Assembly (NCBI GenBank): GCA_026419785.1
Contig: JAODTK010000445.1
Coordinates: 372,001 to 436,000, forward strand
DNA from: Sclerodactyla briareus
Lineage: Eukaryota > Echinodermata > Holothuroidea > Dendrochirotida > Sclerodactylidae
Direction: 5' to 3'
Length of the DNA: 64,000 nt
The notes beneath the pieces are model-generated. The model was not told where the DNA came from. It did no database searches and worked only from the letters and a program-made list of their open reading frames with translations. Within the stretch, counting starts at the first letter, position 1; each line of letters begins with the position of its first letter. The translations under genes and the position numbers were made by a program. Positions 34,462-44,021 of this stretch are shown here, piece after piece.

Positions 34462-35285
34462 TTAACGAATGGGTCGTCAAACGCTGATCACTCAGTACTT
34501 ACACACGTTTCCCATAATGCCATCAGGTTGGATAGGTGACCCATGTCTCTTGACGGCAGTACGACTTGGAATTACTCACAACCGGCACGGGCGGTACACA
34601 TGTTTTATGGGGTTCGTGTTTGGGGGGTCAAGCAGGGTTGATGAGTAGATTAGTTAGCCAGAATGTTTAAGGTGTGGGGTTCGTTTACAGTCTCATGTGT
34701 TCACGTGACAAGGGTTGGTATTGGTTTCTGCGCGCTGTCACGTGACTTGAGCTTTCATAGCGATTTTCCTCGCTTTCTACAGCACGATTCGACCGTATAA
34801 TTCGTGTCCCTTCATTCTGAATAGTATGAGAATGATTCCGTGATAAATTGGTTTGATTAGTCTAGAAAATCAGAAAAACTGGTTTGATTGCGAGTCGGGG
34901 GAACTGGGTATGAGAAAGCGTATAACTTGACTCTGCAGACCCAGATTGCTCTAGTAACCTTGATGTATTGCAATCTGTCTGTAGAAATTGACACTAACAT
35001 GTAACAACTTGGTGTCCTGGACCGATGCTTCATGCCGACTGAAACGATGCTTTACCTATTACACCGCACCTACGTCAATTTAGTACCTGAGTGATCCTGA
35101 ATTTGAGTATCAATAAAGAAAAATACTGTACGTCTTCCCACATGAATATACATATACTCCTCGCCAACATGTGTGAACAAATGCAACAAAATGAACAAAT
35201 GACATGAAATACAGAAAAATCCGTCCCACCCAGAATTTATGTACAGTCTACGGATAGGCACCCCTGCCTACGGCTACAGCTGTAT
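34462..35285. other. No supported gene; palindromic E-box pair
   Basis: Holds the CACGTGAC sites annotated at 34701-34746. A minus frame at 35070-35261 shows no support. Confidence 0.4.
34701..34746. promoter_or_regulatory. Two TCACGTGAC palindromic E-boxes
   Basis: TCACGTGAC at 34701-34709 and GTCACGTGAC at 34737-34746, 36 bp apart. GTCACGTGAC is the consensus bound by MiT/TFE and related bHLH-zip factors. Single copies also occur at 12579-12587 and 33544-33552. No promoter is visible beside them. Confidence 0.3.
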
Positions 35286-35539
35286 TTAAAGATGGATTGT
35301 CATCAATTAATAATATTGAAAACAATATACTGCACTCTGCAATTTATATAAATTGAAACCAAATGTTATATTTCACGCATTTTGTCCGTCCAGATAAATT
35401 GATATAATAATATTGAAAGTATGGGCTTCCGATATATCGAGTTGTGCCGCAAATTACGATATTTTGTCGTGCAACGTCATGCAAATTCGCCGCGCTTGTT
35501 CGCTGTGGACGCTAAGCAGAACGAACCATCCATCTTTAA
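35286..35539 (-). mobile_element. TTAA-edged miniature element, copy 2 (reversed)
   Basis: Runs from TTAAAGATGGATTGTCATC to GAACCATCCATCTTTAA. The interior is the reverse complement of 24763-25024: TATATTTCACGCATTTTGTC, ATTACGATATTTTGTC, TCATGCAAATTCGCCGCG and GACGCTAAGCAG are all shared. 254 bp, no coding frame. Confidence 0.8.
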
Positions 35540-35989
35540 GTATTTTTCCTGACCGCATAGTGTAGCAAATACATTTATGACTTCATCAAAGTCAAGGTGA
35601 ATCCTCGCCATTCTTAGTTCAATGGCCAGCCCTGACAGCCGAGACTAACTCAGCGACGTATAACCCGGTCAATAACTTTTGATGTTTTTTAGAGCTTCTC
35701 GCGGCCTCTACTGTTCGTATTACATTCGGCTAACACTGGCAATCATATTCTAAGATATTCTAACAACTGTCGTAGGCGACGAACTGCTGGAGTTTGAATC
35801 GCTTGGCTCCGTGATCCCGGAGAGACCAGTGAATATACTGTGAAGTTAGTTGAAAATGTCTCGATTAATTTATATGTCGTGTATACGCACATTCCACGCG
35901 CCGTAGAGTGTGTCTCGTCCTAGTTATCAGTCATTTGTTATCTCGCTATCGCACAGTGTTACAGTGCCGATAGAGATGTTCCAACTATG
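35540..35989. other. No supported gene
   Basis: Ordinary mixed sequence. Nothing recognised. Confidence 0.4.
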
Positions 35990-36390
35990 AAAATCTTGAA
36001 AAAGTTAATTCAAACGGCGCAAAATTATTGTCAATTCATGAAAATAATTGCAAAACGACAACTTAAAATAAATTCGTAAACGGCCAAACTTATTGTCAAT
36101 GAAAACATGAAATAATTCTCAAACGCCACCAAATGTTGTCGAACGTACGAAAATAAATTGTCCCATGGGCAACGCCAACAAATAATTTCAAAACGCAAAT
36201 TTTGTAGTTCAAACTGATAACATAAATTGTCAAACGTTCCAAAAAATTGTCCCACTCATAAAAATAAATTCTCCTAACACAAATTTCAGAAAACCAAACG
36301 TGAACGATTCGTGATGAACGTAAACCTGCGGAGAGCACAAAAATTTTCGCCGTTGAAAACGTAAAACTTTGGTAACGAGAATGAAAAATA
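35990..36390 (-). repeat. AT-rich minisatellite R4, array 2 (reversed)
   Basis: About ten irregular units of 19-24 bp based on TAAATTGTCAAACG followed by CCAAAA. Variants include TTATTGTCAATGAAAAC and TAATTCTCAAACGCCACC. It is the reverse complement in type of the arrays at 26640-26870 and 37640-38060. The minus frames here are products of the repeat. Confidence 0.65.
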
Positions 36391-36617
36391 GTTCATAGAT
36401 GTAGACTATCACTATAGAATGACCAGAAGCCTCGTGATTGCTCGGACCCCTAACAGCTTACGCAGCTATAACCAGCATATCGGTTTTGTACACACGTGAC
36501 TATTCTCTAGTACGGTAGTACCGTCCGGTGTTTCCAAGTGTAACCTTTGCTTTCGTTTGTACACGCTAATTTGGTCGCCATGATATCAATTCATTACCTT
36601 CCAAAGTTGAAACCCAG

Positions 36618-36757
36618 ACAGTCATGGCTTTCCCGTGGAAATCCGAATATGACGATGACATCTGCAACAACACTCAGTGTGGAACCCATATTGAAACCTT
36701 TTCCACCATTTACTGATCAACTGGACTTCGCCATCCCGACAACCCAAGTTCTCCAAG
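36618..36757 (+). CDS. Candidate exon, frame uncertain
   Basis: Acceptor CCAAAGTTGAAACCCAG and donor CTCCAAG/gtaattg bound 140 nt. One frame is open through both edges: SWLSRGNPNMTMTSATTLSV, EPILKPFPPFTDQLDF, AIPTTQVLQ. A second starts at an ATG in good context (MAFPWKSEYDDDICNNTQCG and on) but stops inside. The first is favoured because it reaches the donor. Proline/threonine-rich, no domain recognised. Confidence 0.4.
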
Positions 36758-37004
36758 GTAATTGACACGAACACAGAAAAATTCAAGCGGACTCCACAAT
36801 TTGCAAACTGCATTATTTTCTCACTAGTTCATCATACTTAACAAAAAGTACATGAAACTGATGGGAAACGGTTCTCTTTCAGTAATATGTTAATAGTTTT
36901 CCGTAAAAACAGCGATTTGTGGTTCATAATGAGTCATATTTAGGACGGACCGTCTGAAAATTCTTGTTCTGAATTGTACGTTTAATCAAGTCTCCATACC
37001 TACA

Positions 37005-37078
37005 CTGTTGCGCACTGTGTGGACCCTCGAGGGGGTTCACCCCAAGTAAAGATATACTTTTTCGCTATAACGCTGAAA
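37005..37078 (-). CDS. Possible small terminal exon on the minus strand
   Basis: Acceptor CACCTCCGTCATTTCAG, then VIAKKYIFTWGEPPRGSTQC and ATV before TAG. Only this frame is open. Too short to identify. Confidence 0.25.
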
Positions 37079-37439
37079 TGACGGAGGTGAACGCTGCGTA
37101 ACTGGTACAATTTTTTCGACAACGGAGCTGAGATGTTTATCTTTTCACTGCCGCGGAACCTAATAGATGGGATGCAGGTTCTGAGTATAGAAGGAATGAA
37201 TATAAACAAAACATGGAAATGCGTGTTGTGTTACACAGTAATTTAGCTCAAAATGCCTTTTTAGAAGTCAAAAGTGACTGACGATACTGAAGTACACGAA
37301 TTATTTATGTATAACAGGAAAACACAAATCATCTTTTCATGCCGTGGGAACCTATTTTGTAAGCATTCTGTTTACGTAGCGAACCATTTGAGAAATGTAA
37401 AAAAGAGGGTTATTTTAGCCTCTTTTAGGTGAATTTCAG

Positions 37440-37505
37440 GTCGAAGTGCACTCGGAGCGCGGGGGGGCCCGCGGCGGGCGGATTTCCAAAAGTTTCAATA
37501 TGTAA
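37440..37505 (+). CDS. GC-rich mini-exon candidate
   Basis: Acceptor CTCTTTTAGGTGAATTTCAG leads into 21 codons (VEVHSERGGARGGRISKSFN, M) and TAA. The 50-bp block is far richer in GC than its surroundings. It lies between the two inverted minisatellite arms, so it may instead be part of that element. Confidence 0.2.
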   Translation, partial: VEVHSERGGARGGRISKSFNM

Positions 37506-37639
37506 AGTAGAACCACTGTACTCAAATAATCACTTGTTGACCCGTACCTAGCTTCGTAAAGAATCGAACAATCATATAAGGCTTCTAGTCATTCTAGTGA
37601 TACTCTAAATCCATGAAAGACGTTTTCGATATCAATTTT

Positions 37640-38060
37640 TTACGTTCGCGATCGAGACGGGCAAAATTTTAGTTCTCGATTACAAATCGTTTCCACTTTT
37701 CTGAATTCAGCGTTTTGACTATCAGTTCTACAATGTTTGGTGTTTGAATTATTTTAATCGCTCTGACAATATTTGCCTGGCGTATGAGAATTTATTGTCA
37801 TCAGTTCGACAAAAATAGTTTGCGTTTTGACAAAAAAAAAATGTTTATGATGGACAAGATTTGTTGGCGTTGACAACGTTAATTCCATTAGTTTGTGACA
37901 GGAATGTTTGGTAGTTTTTACAGGTCTGACATTTTTTAGTGTTTGAATAATTTGTTCGAGTTTGACACTTTTTTTTTTTGAGCGTTCGCTAAACATTTAT
38001 TCTCATGCCGTTAAACATATTTTATCGTGTTTGACAATTTATTATCCGTGATTCAGGAAG
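37640..38060 (+). repeat. AT-rich minisatellite R4, array 3
   Basis: Units of about 20 bp with TTTGACAATTTATT-like cores: CTCTGACAATATTTGCC, GTTCGACAAAAATAG, GCGTTTTGACAAAAAA, GGCGTTGACAACG, GTTTGACAATTTATTATCC. It faces array 2 (35990-36390) in opposite orientation across about 1.25 kb. Confidence 0.65.
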
Positions 38061-38129
38061 TTTTTTTGTTTTTTTCGCCTTGCTGCATGGCCGCCATACG
38101 GAGGCTTTATAGTGACTGTTAAACTAGTC

Positions 38130-38275
38130 TACATAATACACAATGCAGGTTACAGTGGGTTATTATACACCCCTATCACAATGGGTTGGTCCAAATACTT
38201 TGTGCAAATAGTGTGGCTCGAGAGCCGTCTATATGATTATTCCCGCGGGAAACTCTCTGAAGTCTAAATTCTTGC
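38130..38275 (-). repeat. Copy of the 215-bp repeat R3 (reversed)
   Basis: GGTTACAGTGGGTTATTATA, CACCCCTATCACAATGGG, TTGTGCAAATAGTG and CTCGAGAGCCGTC are the reverse complement of 25320-25470. Confidence 0.7.
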
Positions 38276-38869
38276 GAAATAAGCTGGTAAGGTTTAATTA
38301 AATGAACTGTTGGCTTAGTGGGATAATTGATAAAGCTATTTAACAGCCAAATAGCAGTCTGCTCTCTTCTAATTTTGTTCAATAATAGATAATTAGGACT
38401 ATTGATGATACGTAATCGTCATTCGGATATACCTAAACACTGGTCTTACATCGAAACGAGACAGTTTTTGGCAGGCGGGAAGGAAACACGACAGTTCTCT
38501 GCCGGGTTGTAAGGAGACCGTAGAACCATGAAGACGGATTTGGCCAAAATTACGGTTGTGTAACTATATTCATAGGTGCATCGGGTCCAGTGTTTCCTGT
38601 CCGACTTGTTGCGAAGGTCGTTTGATACTCAGCAAGTTTATCATAGTGGCAACCACGCGGTGGCTGTATAACGTTTATAATGAAAGGGGGCCATTCCACT
38701 AGTCCGAGTTTATACGAAGGCCATTGATTCATTATGCATTATGTACAAGGTAATAAAAAAATAAAATAGAAGCCAAGAAACGTATCAACTGAAACGTCAA
38801 TAGCACTGAGCCTAACCAGTTTTTGCAGCAATTCAGTAGAAATATTTTCGTAAACGGCTCTGCAATATC
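38276..38869. other. No supported gene
   Basis: A minus frame at 38550-38732 (60 codons, WPSYKLGLVEWPPFIINVI) looks protein-like but has no splice support; the plus strand is also partly open there. Confidence 0.35.
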
Positions 38870-39230
38870 AAATGTCGATGGATGACACCCGGGTCAATTG
38901 CTCAAAAATCAATAATGCCAATGTATGATCATACACTCCTGTAGAGTTGAAGCCGCTGGACTGTTCGAACAAATGGTGTAGGACCCCAGACGACCTTAGT
39001 ACTCCATATGTTTCATTGGTCGATGACATGCTGATCAACTTTTAAGCTCAGCAATATGGTCAGCAAAACAACAAGTTTGATCGAAATTCGAAATGACCAT
39101 CAGGACCTTTGACCTTCAAGTCGAGCATGATCCATTAAAGGATACAAGTGGAGTATAACAAGTCAATCAATGTAGTTAGATAAGTAGATAGATGGATTGT
39201 GGCGGACGGACGTAGGACGAAAACGGAACA
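38870..39230 (-). repeat. Dispersed repeat R2, copy 2 (reversed)
   Basis: Reverse complement of 24190-24480 over TGTATGATCATACA, GTTGAAGCCGCTGG and ACTGTTCGAACAAATG. It continues into GACCTTTGACCTTCAAGTCG and a GATAGATGGATTG/GGCGGACGGACG tail, linking it to the TGACC-rich family. Confidence 0.65.
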
Positions 39231-40515
39231 CCCATAACAGATACACGGGAGTGGTTATGTAGATGTTTTACATGATGTTTATGTAGAGGGTAGGACGAGG
39301 CAGGCTCGTAGCCAACTTTGCCACTCAGGGGGCAAGTGCTTCCCCCTTGGCTACGTCACTGGGAGAGTTGCACATTGGTGCGTGTCACCCTTCAGAAAAA
39401 TTTCGCTCAAAAGTTGATTTTTACAAGAATAATACTGTTTTTCATGTTTTTCTGACATGAACTGGGTTCATACCATGATTCCAAGAATACGGCACTATTC
39501 ATGGTCGACATGTTGGACAAAGATATAGGCTACTCCCTAATTGCAGGAGAATTAAGGAAGCCCACATTCGAAAAAAAAATCCACATCTTTTGAGAAAAAC
39601 ACCCACTCCTTGAATTTGTTGCAACGGGCCCTGGTATTCAAGTAAATTTACAACTTATATAATTCCTCTTGAGACATGATTAGCCTGAAGAAGGGCCGTT
39701 GTAGTGGGAGTTGACGATTGTATGAAATGTGAGAGAAAGGCGACGGAAACAGTGGCGTAACTAAGGGTGCCGACACCCCCCATGAACTCGGTTGCCCCTC
39801 CCCCCCTCCCCCTGCCCTCCCTCCCCCACTGGAGATATGGAGCAGAAAATAGCGTTGAATCAGGGTTACCATCTGTTCAACCCCCAACAATTGACCAATT
39901 TTGTTTATTAGGTGACTATAATTTTAATCAATGTCAGTAAAAATTAGCGAAATTTTCTCGCACCTTCACAATGGTCAGCGGGATTCACTTTTCATCAGGC
40001 CACAGCATGCTTTCATACCAAACCTGACCATGGCTTTCACCTCATAAAATGCCGAAAGGTTTAATGATTTCTCGACTGCAAATCTGCATTCTTTAGAACT
40101 ACTTCTTCGGATTTTTGCTTCGAGCTCGGAACAATGGGGATCATGTACTCAGTATGCGAAACACACACGCCAAGTTATGAGTTTCATCCATCCAAGTGGG
40201 GTCCATTTATCTAGTTACCAACTGAAATTGACAAGGTAGCAACCTGTTCGAAATATTCTATTTTTCCCCAAAACTGAACCCGGGTCCTACATTAAAAAAT
40301 AAGCGGGCTCTTTTTACTCCGGTAAGAAAAGCTACACGCCAATTTCATGGGCCAAACTATGGGCTTTAATCGTGTCCACAAGACTTTGGCCTCTGTTGAC
40401 CCCAGAATGAACCACCAAGCACTATGGACATGTACTCATCATGGGGACAAGCATAAGCAGTTTGTTCCTTCCATCCACCATCTTCAGCAGATACGTCACT
40501 TTTCACGTGCCCCCC

Positions 40516-40518
<3 letters not shown>
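39231..40518. other. Repeat fragments without a supported gene
   Basis: 39302-39362 ends in GGCTACGTCACTGG and 39750-39831 begins CAGTGGCGTAACTAAGGG and ends CCCACTG; both look like short, decayed hAT-like pieces related to 15509-15765. Two similar CTACACGCCAATTTCATGGG-type blocks occur near 40165 and 40330. Confidence 0.45.

Positions 40519-40555
<37 letters not shown>
40519..40555. repeat. Poly(dC) tract, C37
   Basis: The longest homopolymer in the window. The proline frame across it (40347-40559) is spurious. Confidence 0.95.
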
Positions 40556-40556
<1 letters not shown>

Positions 40557-40699
40557 TGAATTGGGTCAGTGAATATCGGTCGCTGATCATTACCTTATCA
40601 TTTTACCTGTTTAGCTTATTCCATTTCGGAATTCTTTGCAAACCGCGACCGGCGGCGGGAAGCCTGTGGCTAATGTCAATTCCATAGGAGTCTGTTCCA

Positions 40700-41140
40700 A
40701 TGATGCCCGAAATTATGATCGTCTGATAATTTCTAGATCTTGTCAACCAAAATCACAATACAATGTTCCCGAATGAGCTTCAGATTGCACTTAGAGAACA
40801 TCTAGAACCCTAACACGAGACCCATGCGAAAGGACTTGGTGGCTACCGCGCTCATGATTTGTTCGCAGCACACATGAGTCTCGTTCTGTATTATGGTAAC
40901 ATAGAAGTGCTACGCTACATTATAAGGGCAACGTGACGTGACCTCTGTCCATTAATATGTCCACAAACGTCTTTTATTATCCACACAATTTATGAATCGT
41001 CTTGGTCATTTTCTAGAATATTTTCAACCGAAACCACGATAATTTGTTCCCAATTTCCCTCAATTGCATTAGGATCCTCTAGAAATCCCGACAGCTTTCA
41101 TGGCCCTAGGACCCACGTCGAGAGGATTCGCAGCCGAGCG
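40700..41140 (+). repeat. Tandem duplication, period about 275 bp
   Basis: TCGTCTGATAATTTCTAGAT, CAACCAAAATCACAATA, TGTTCCC and ATCTAGAACCC at about 40721-40815 recur as TCGTCTTGGTCATTTTCTAG, CAACCGAAACCACGATAA, TGTTCCC and TCTAGAAATCCC at about 40997-41092. Confidence 0.55.
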
Positions 41141-41219
41141 AGGCGCGATGAATGCCCTAGGAATCGGGTTTTTTTATTCATCATTCAAACCATGTAGCAT
41201 CAACGAATTTTGGTCCACC

Positions 41220-41760
41220 ATCGTCTCAAGCTCGTCGCGACGGGTGAACGGTCGTCCCACCCACCACTTAAAAAAAGTGCTGAATTCGAACTCGGAATAT
41301 TTCAAGAACCTTGTGTTTCCATCCCTCTTATTATATTGCTCACTTGAGAAAATATACAACAGAAAACAATTGAAATAGTTTTTGTGGTGAGAATCAAAAA
41401 CATCACAGACTTCAGATGCAAACATCGACGAGACACGTTTTCCACGTAATATCTACTAGTATTGCCTAAATAAAGTGATGAGTAAAAAAAATGGAATGAA
41501 TACTGAAAACCACGCAGCCAGAGCATAATTACACACGCCCGGCCTATTACGAGTTGGACTGATCCACTTCCTTAACGGGTAAAGTTTGGGTGAATGCTTG
41601 CGACCATGTTTTGTTGAATAATCAGGGGCCGCTGCCGCTGCCCTGCCGTTGCGAAGGGATTTTTTGGCGCCTGTATGGTCCGGGAAACAAACCCTGAACT
41701 TATCTGGAGACTGCCCTAGCCATTCCCAACGCTTAATAAAAATCGATCCATGCAATCAAA
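41220..41760 (+). repeat. Low-copy repeat family R6, copy 1
   Basis: Order of landmarks: CGACGGGTGAACGGTCGT, CCACCCACCACTT, GTGCTGAATTCGAACTCG, an A-rich segment, TCTACTAGTATTGCC, ACACACGCCCG, GACTGATCCACTT, GGGTAAAGTTTG, ATAATCAGGGGCCG. The same order recurs at 42190-42760 (interrupted), 48230-48700 and, for the second half, 51020-51690. Confidence 0.6.
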
Positions 41761-42189
41761 GGGCTATACGCGGCTCTCATAAAACGGGGCCCATTCCTAT
41801 TGCCCTTCGTGGCCATGACTTGAGCGCTATTAATAAACTAGTTGGTTTTATTGAGTATACATCTATTCATAAACTGGGTTGGTCTATTGAGTTCGCGTTA
41901 TTACATACTAGATGGTCTATTGGTATAAGGCCTACGGTAGTTCTCACTCGTTTCAACATGTCTGTGTGTGTGTCACTATTATTTGACATAACTCTACTTG
42001 GCTGTTACCCTAGCGGCGATGGTTCGCCCGTGCGCCATTCTTTTCCTAAAACTTGCGTATAGAAAAACAATTGAGGAAGCCAATCACTCTCTAAAACGTT
42101 TGTACCACGAATGGGGAGAGATATTACATTTCACAACGTTTTCCAACGCATTAAAATCCCTCTTTCGCAACTTGGTTACTGTTAGTCTG

Positions 42190-42768
42190 TTATACCAATC
42201 CATCGCGACGGGTGAACTGTCGTTCAACCCACCGCTTTAAAAGTCTGAATTCGAAAAGATTGCAAAGAACTATGGTGTTCCATCTCTCTTAATGTATTTA
42301 TTATCTTAAGAACATAATAATATTGACACCAAGTGAAGAATCTGTGGTGATGAGAATTTGACATCATGTTTTGTTTTGTTTTTTGTTTTGTTTATTCGTT
42401 ACTACCAATCCATACAAAAACAAATTGCAAATGACAAAAGTGAGACTTAACATACCAAATGCAATGATTAACTTGGGCCAAACACATTAGGCCGAAATAA
42501 ATCAGGCCCATTTCCATGGGCCCAGAATGCCCATCGCACTCTTCAAAACAAGGAACAGACCACCCATGAAACAACCACAAACACTGCAAAAGATTCTTCC
42601 TCAACGTGGGACTGTATTGCATTTGATATAGGCGGAATCAGACGTCAGATAGCAAAGATACAGAAAACATTTCACTAATATATACTAGTAATGCCATTTG
42701 CTTATATATTATTCATAAGATATATTCTGATGAGTCTCGACATTGCAGGCATAATTCAGTATAACACG
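42190..42768 (+). repeat. R6 copy 2, interrupted by a minus-strand retroposon
   Basis: GCGACGGGTGAACTGTCGTT through GATGAGAATTTGACATCA is followed after 42634 by CAGACGTCAGATAGCAAAGA and TATACTAGTAATGCC, which continue the order seen in copy 1. The interruption is the retroposon below. Confidence 0.6.
42369..42634 (-). mobile_element. Retroposon fragment with (AAAAC)n-type tail
   Basis: On the minus strand the 3' end reads GTAACGAATAAACAAAAC and then AAAAAACAAAACAAAAC. The body (about 230 bp) has one open frame of 76 codons (42392-42622) without a recognised domain. It splits R6 copy 2. A tail of this kind and an uninterrupted paralogue indicate target-primed insertion; the parent family is unknown. 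Confidence 0.6.
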
Positions 42769-42769
42769 C

Positions 42770-44021
42770 CAGAAAGCCGAGCAGATACTAGACACTGGGG
42801 AAACCGAGGTCTAACTTGTTTGGTCGGTCAATATTGTTTAATATCCGTATTTACCCCTGTTTCTATTATGCTTCGTCAGTTTTTTTTGCCGGAGAATTGG
42901 TTTTTTGTGTGCGTCTGTTGAAGTCAGTATTCTCATTTATTTGGAAAAGAAGACGGAGTATGTTTCACCGGGAAACCGTGTTTCAAAGCTTGGCTAGATG
43001 GAGGTTAGGTCTAGACCACGTCAGACTAAGATGAAAGCCTTGTTTGTACAAAGGTTGTTTCCATTACTCTTGGGGGAGGACAATTGTCTTGTAATTATTT
43101 CTCGTTCGATATTTTCCTGGCAAGAGGCTACGAGCCAGTTCCCGTCCTTTTGGTCGAATTCTGTGCCTCATTCCGATGTGTTCTCACCTTCTATCGGGCG
43201 ATTTGGTTTCATCCATTTCGACTTGTATTCAAGATGCAAATTTTGTTTTTAGAAAGTGTAAACTCTAGGATTTTCTGGTTTTTACTTAGTTCTGTTTCAA
43301 CACCAGGGGGGTATGGCAACTTCCCCATCGTGACTGTCCTTCAGTCTGGGAGGATGTGGCGCATTCATTTTGTGGCAATGTGCGAAGTCCTTTAGCTGGA
43401 GGTTGGTGGTACGGTGCTCTCCCCACCCATGCTAAGCTGAGCCGTTGGGGGATGAGTGGACGGGAAGTGACCTTTTCGTTACCGTTTAGAAACTGTGGAG
43501 CATTATTTTTGGGAGTGTCCATTTCCTTATGAGACACTCAGTTGGGTTAAATGTTACCCGAGTTTTGTTAGTACTATCTTAGTTTGCCATAGCCATTGTT
43601 TTTGTATGGAGTTTTCCATATCCCGGACTCACTCACTTTGTCGGGCGCGGGTTTGGTTATTTTTTGGTACAGTAAAATATCGATTTGGAATAGGAGGTGG
43701 TGCTTTCGTTTTTTCAAAAGAAGAAATATCCAGACGATGTTTTCGTTAGTAAGGTCAGAGTGACATCAGACCGATTTTATTTGATTTTAAGAGATGGTCT
43801 GGAAGCAAGTTCAATAAAGTTTGGGTTGAGAACCACCCCACTATGTTCACTTCTAACATAAGGTTATAATTGAAATTGTAAAGTTCGCCTCATCTGGTTG
43901 ATGGAACGAATGAAATTGAAAGTTAAATTAGTTTACAATGTACATATTGAGTGCAAACGCCCAAGGGAACCTTGTTTTGTAAATCCATTCACTAGATTGT
44001 TACATATTAAGAAAGAGAAAT
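42770..44021 (+). pseudogene. LINE reverse transcriptase, C-terminal region and 3' UTR
   Basis: Plus-strand reading with several frame changes gives the thumb region of a non-LTR reverse transcriptase: HWGNRGLT..LFGR, then PENW, FSFIWKRRRSMFHRETVF, a GLGLDHVRLRMKALFVQRLF stretch, and further on GALPTHAKLSRWGMS followed by RLETVEHYFWECPF. The last is the conserved C-terminal Cys/His cluster (ETVEH..F..CP) of these proteins. About 500 bp of 3' UTR follow. The endonuclease and catalytic palm, including the FADD box, are missing, so this copy is 5'-truncated. 43390-44021 aligns with 30020-30689. Clade not assigned; the FIW..GLGL layout fits L1/Tx1- or I-like groups. Confidence 0.8.

Noticed and set aside
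40347..40559. Frame ending in a polyproline tail
   Set aside because: The tail is a read-through of the C37 tract; the rest shows no coding sign.
41649..42062. 137-codon plus frame
   Set aside because: Begins in repeat R6 and crosses an internal 45-bp tandem motif (GTTGGTTTTATTGAGT/GTTGGTCTATTGAGT); no domain.
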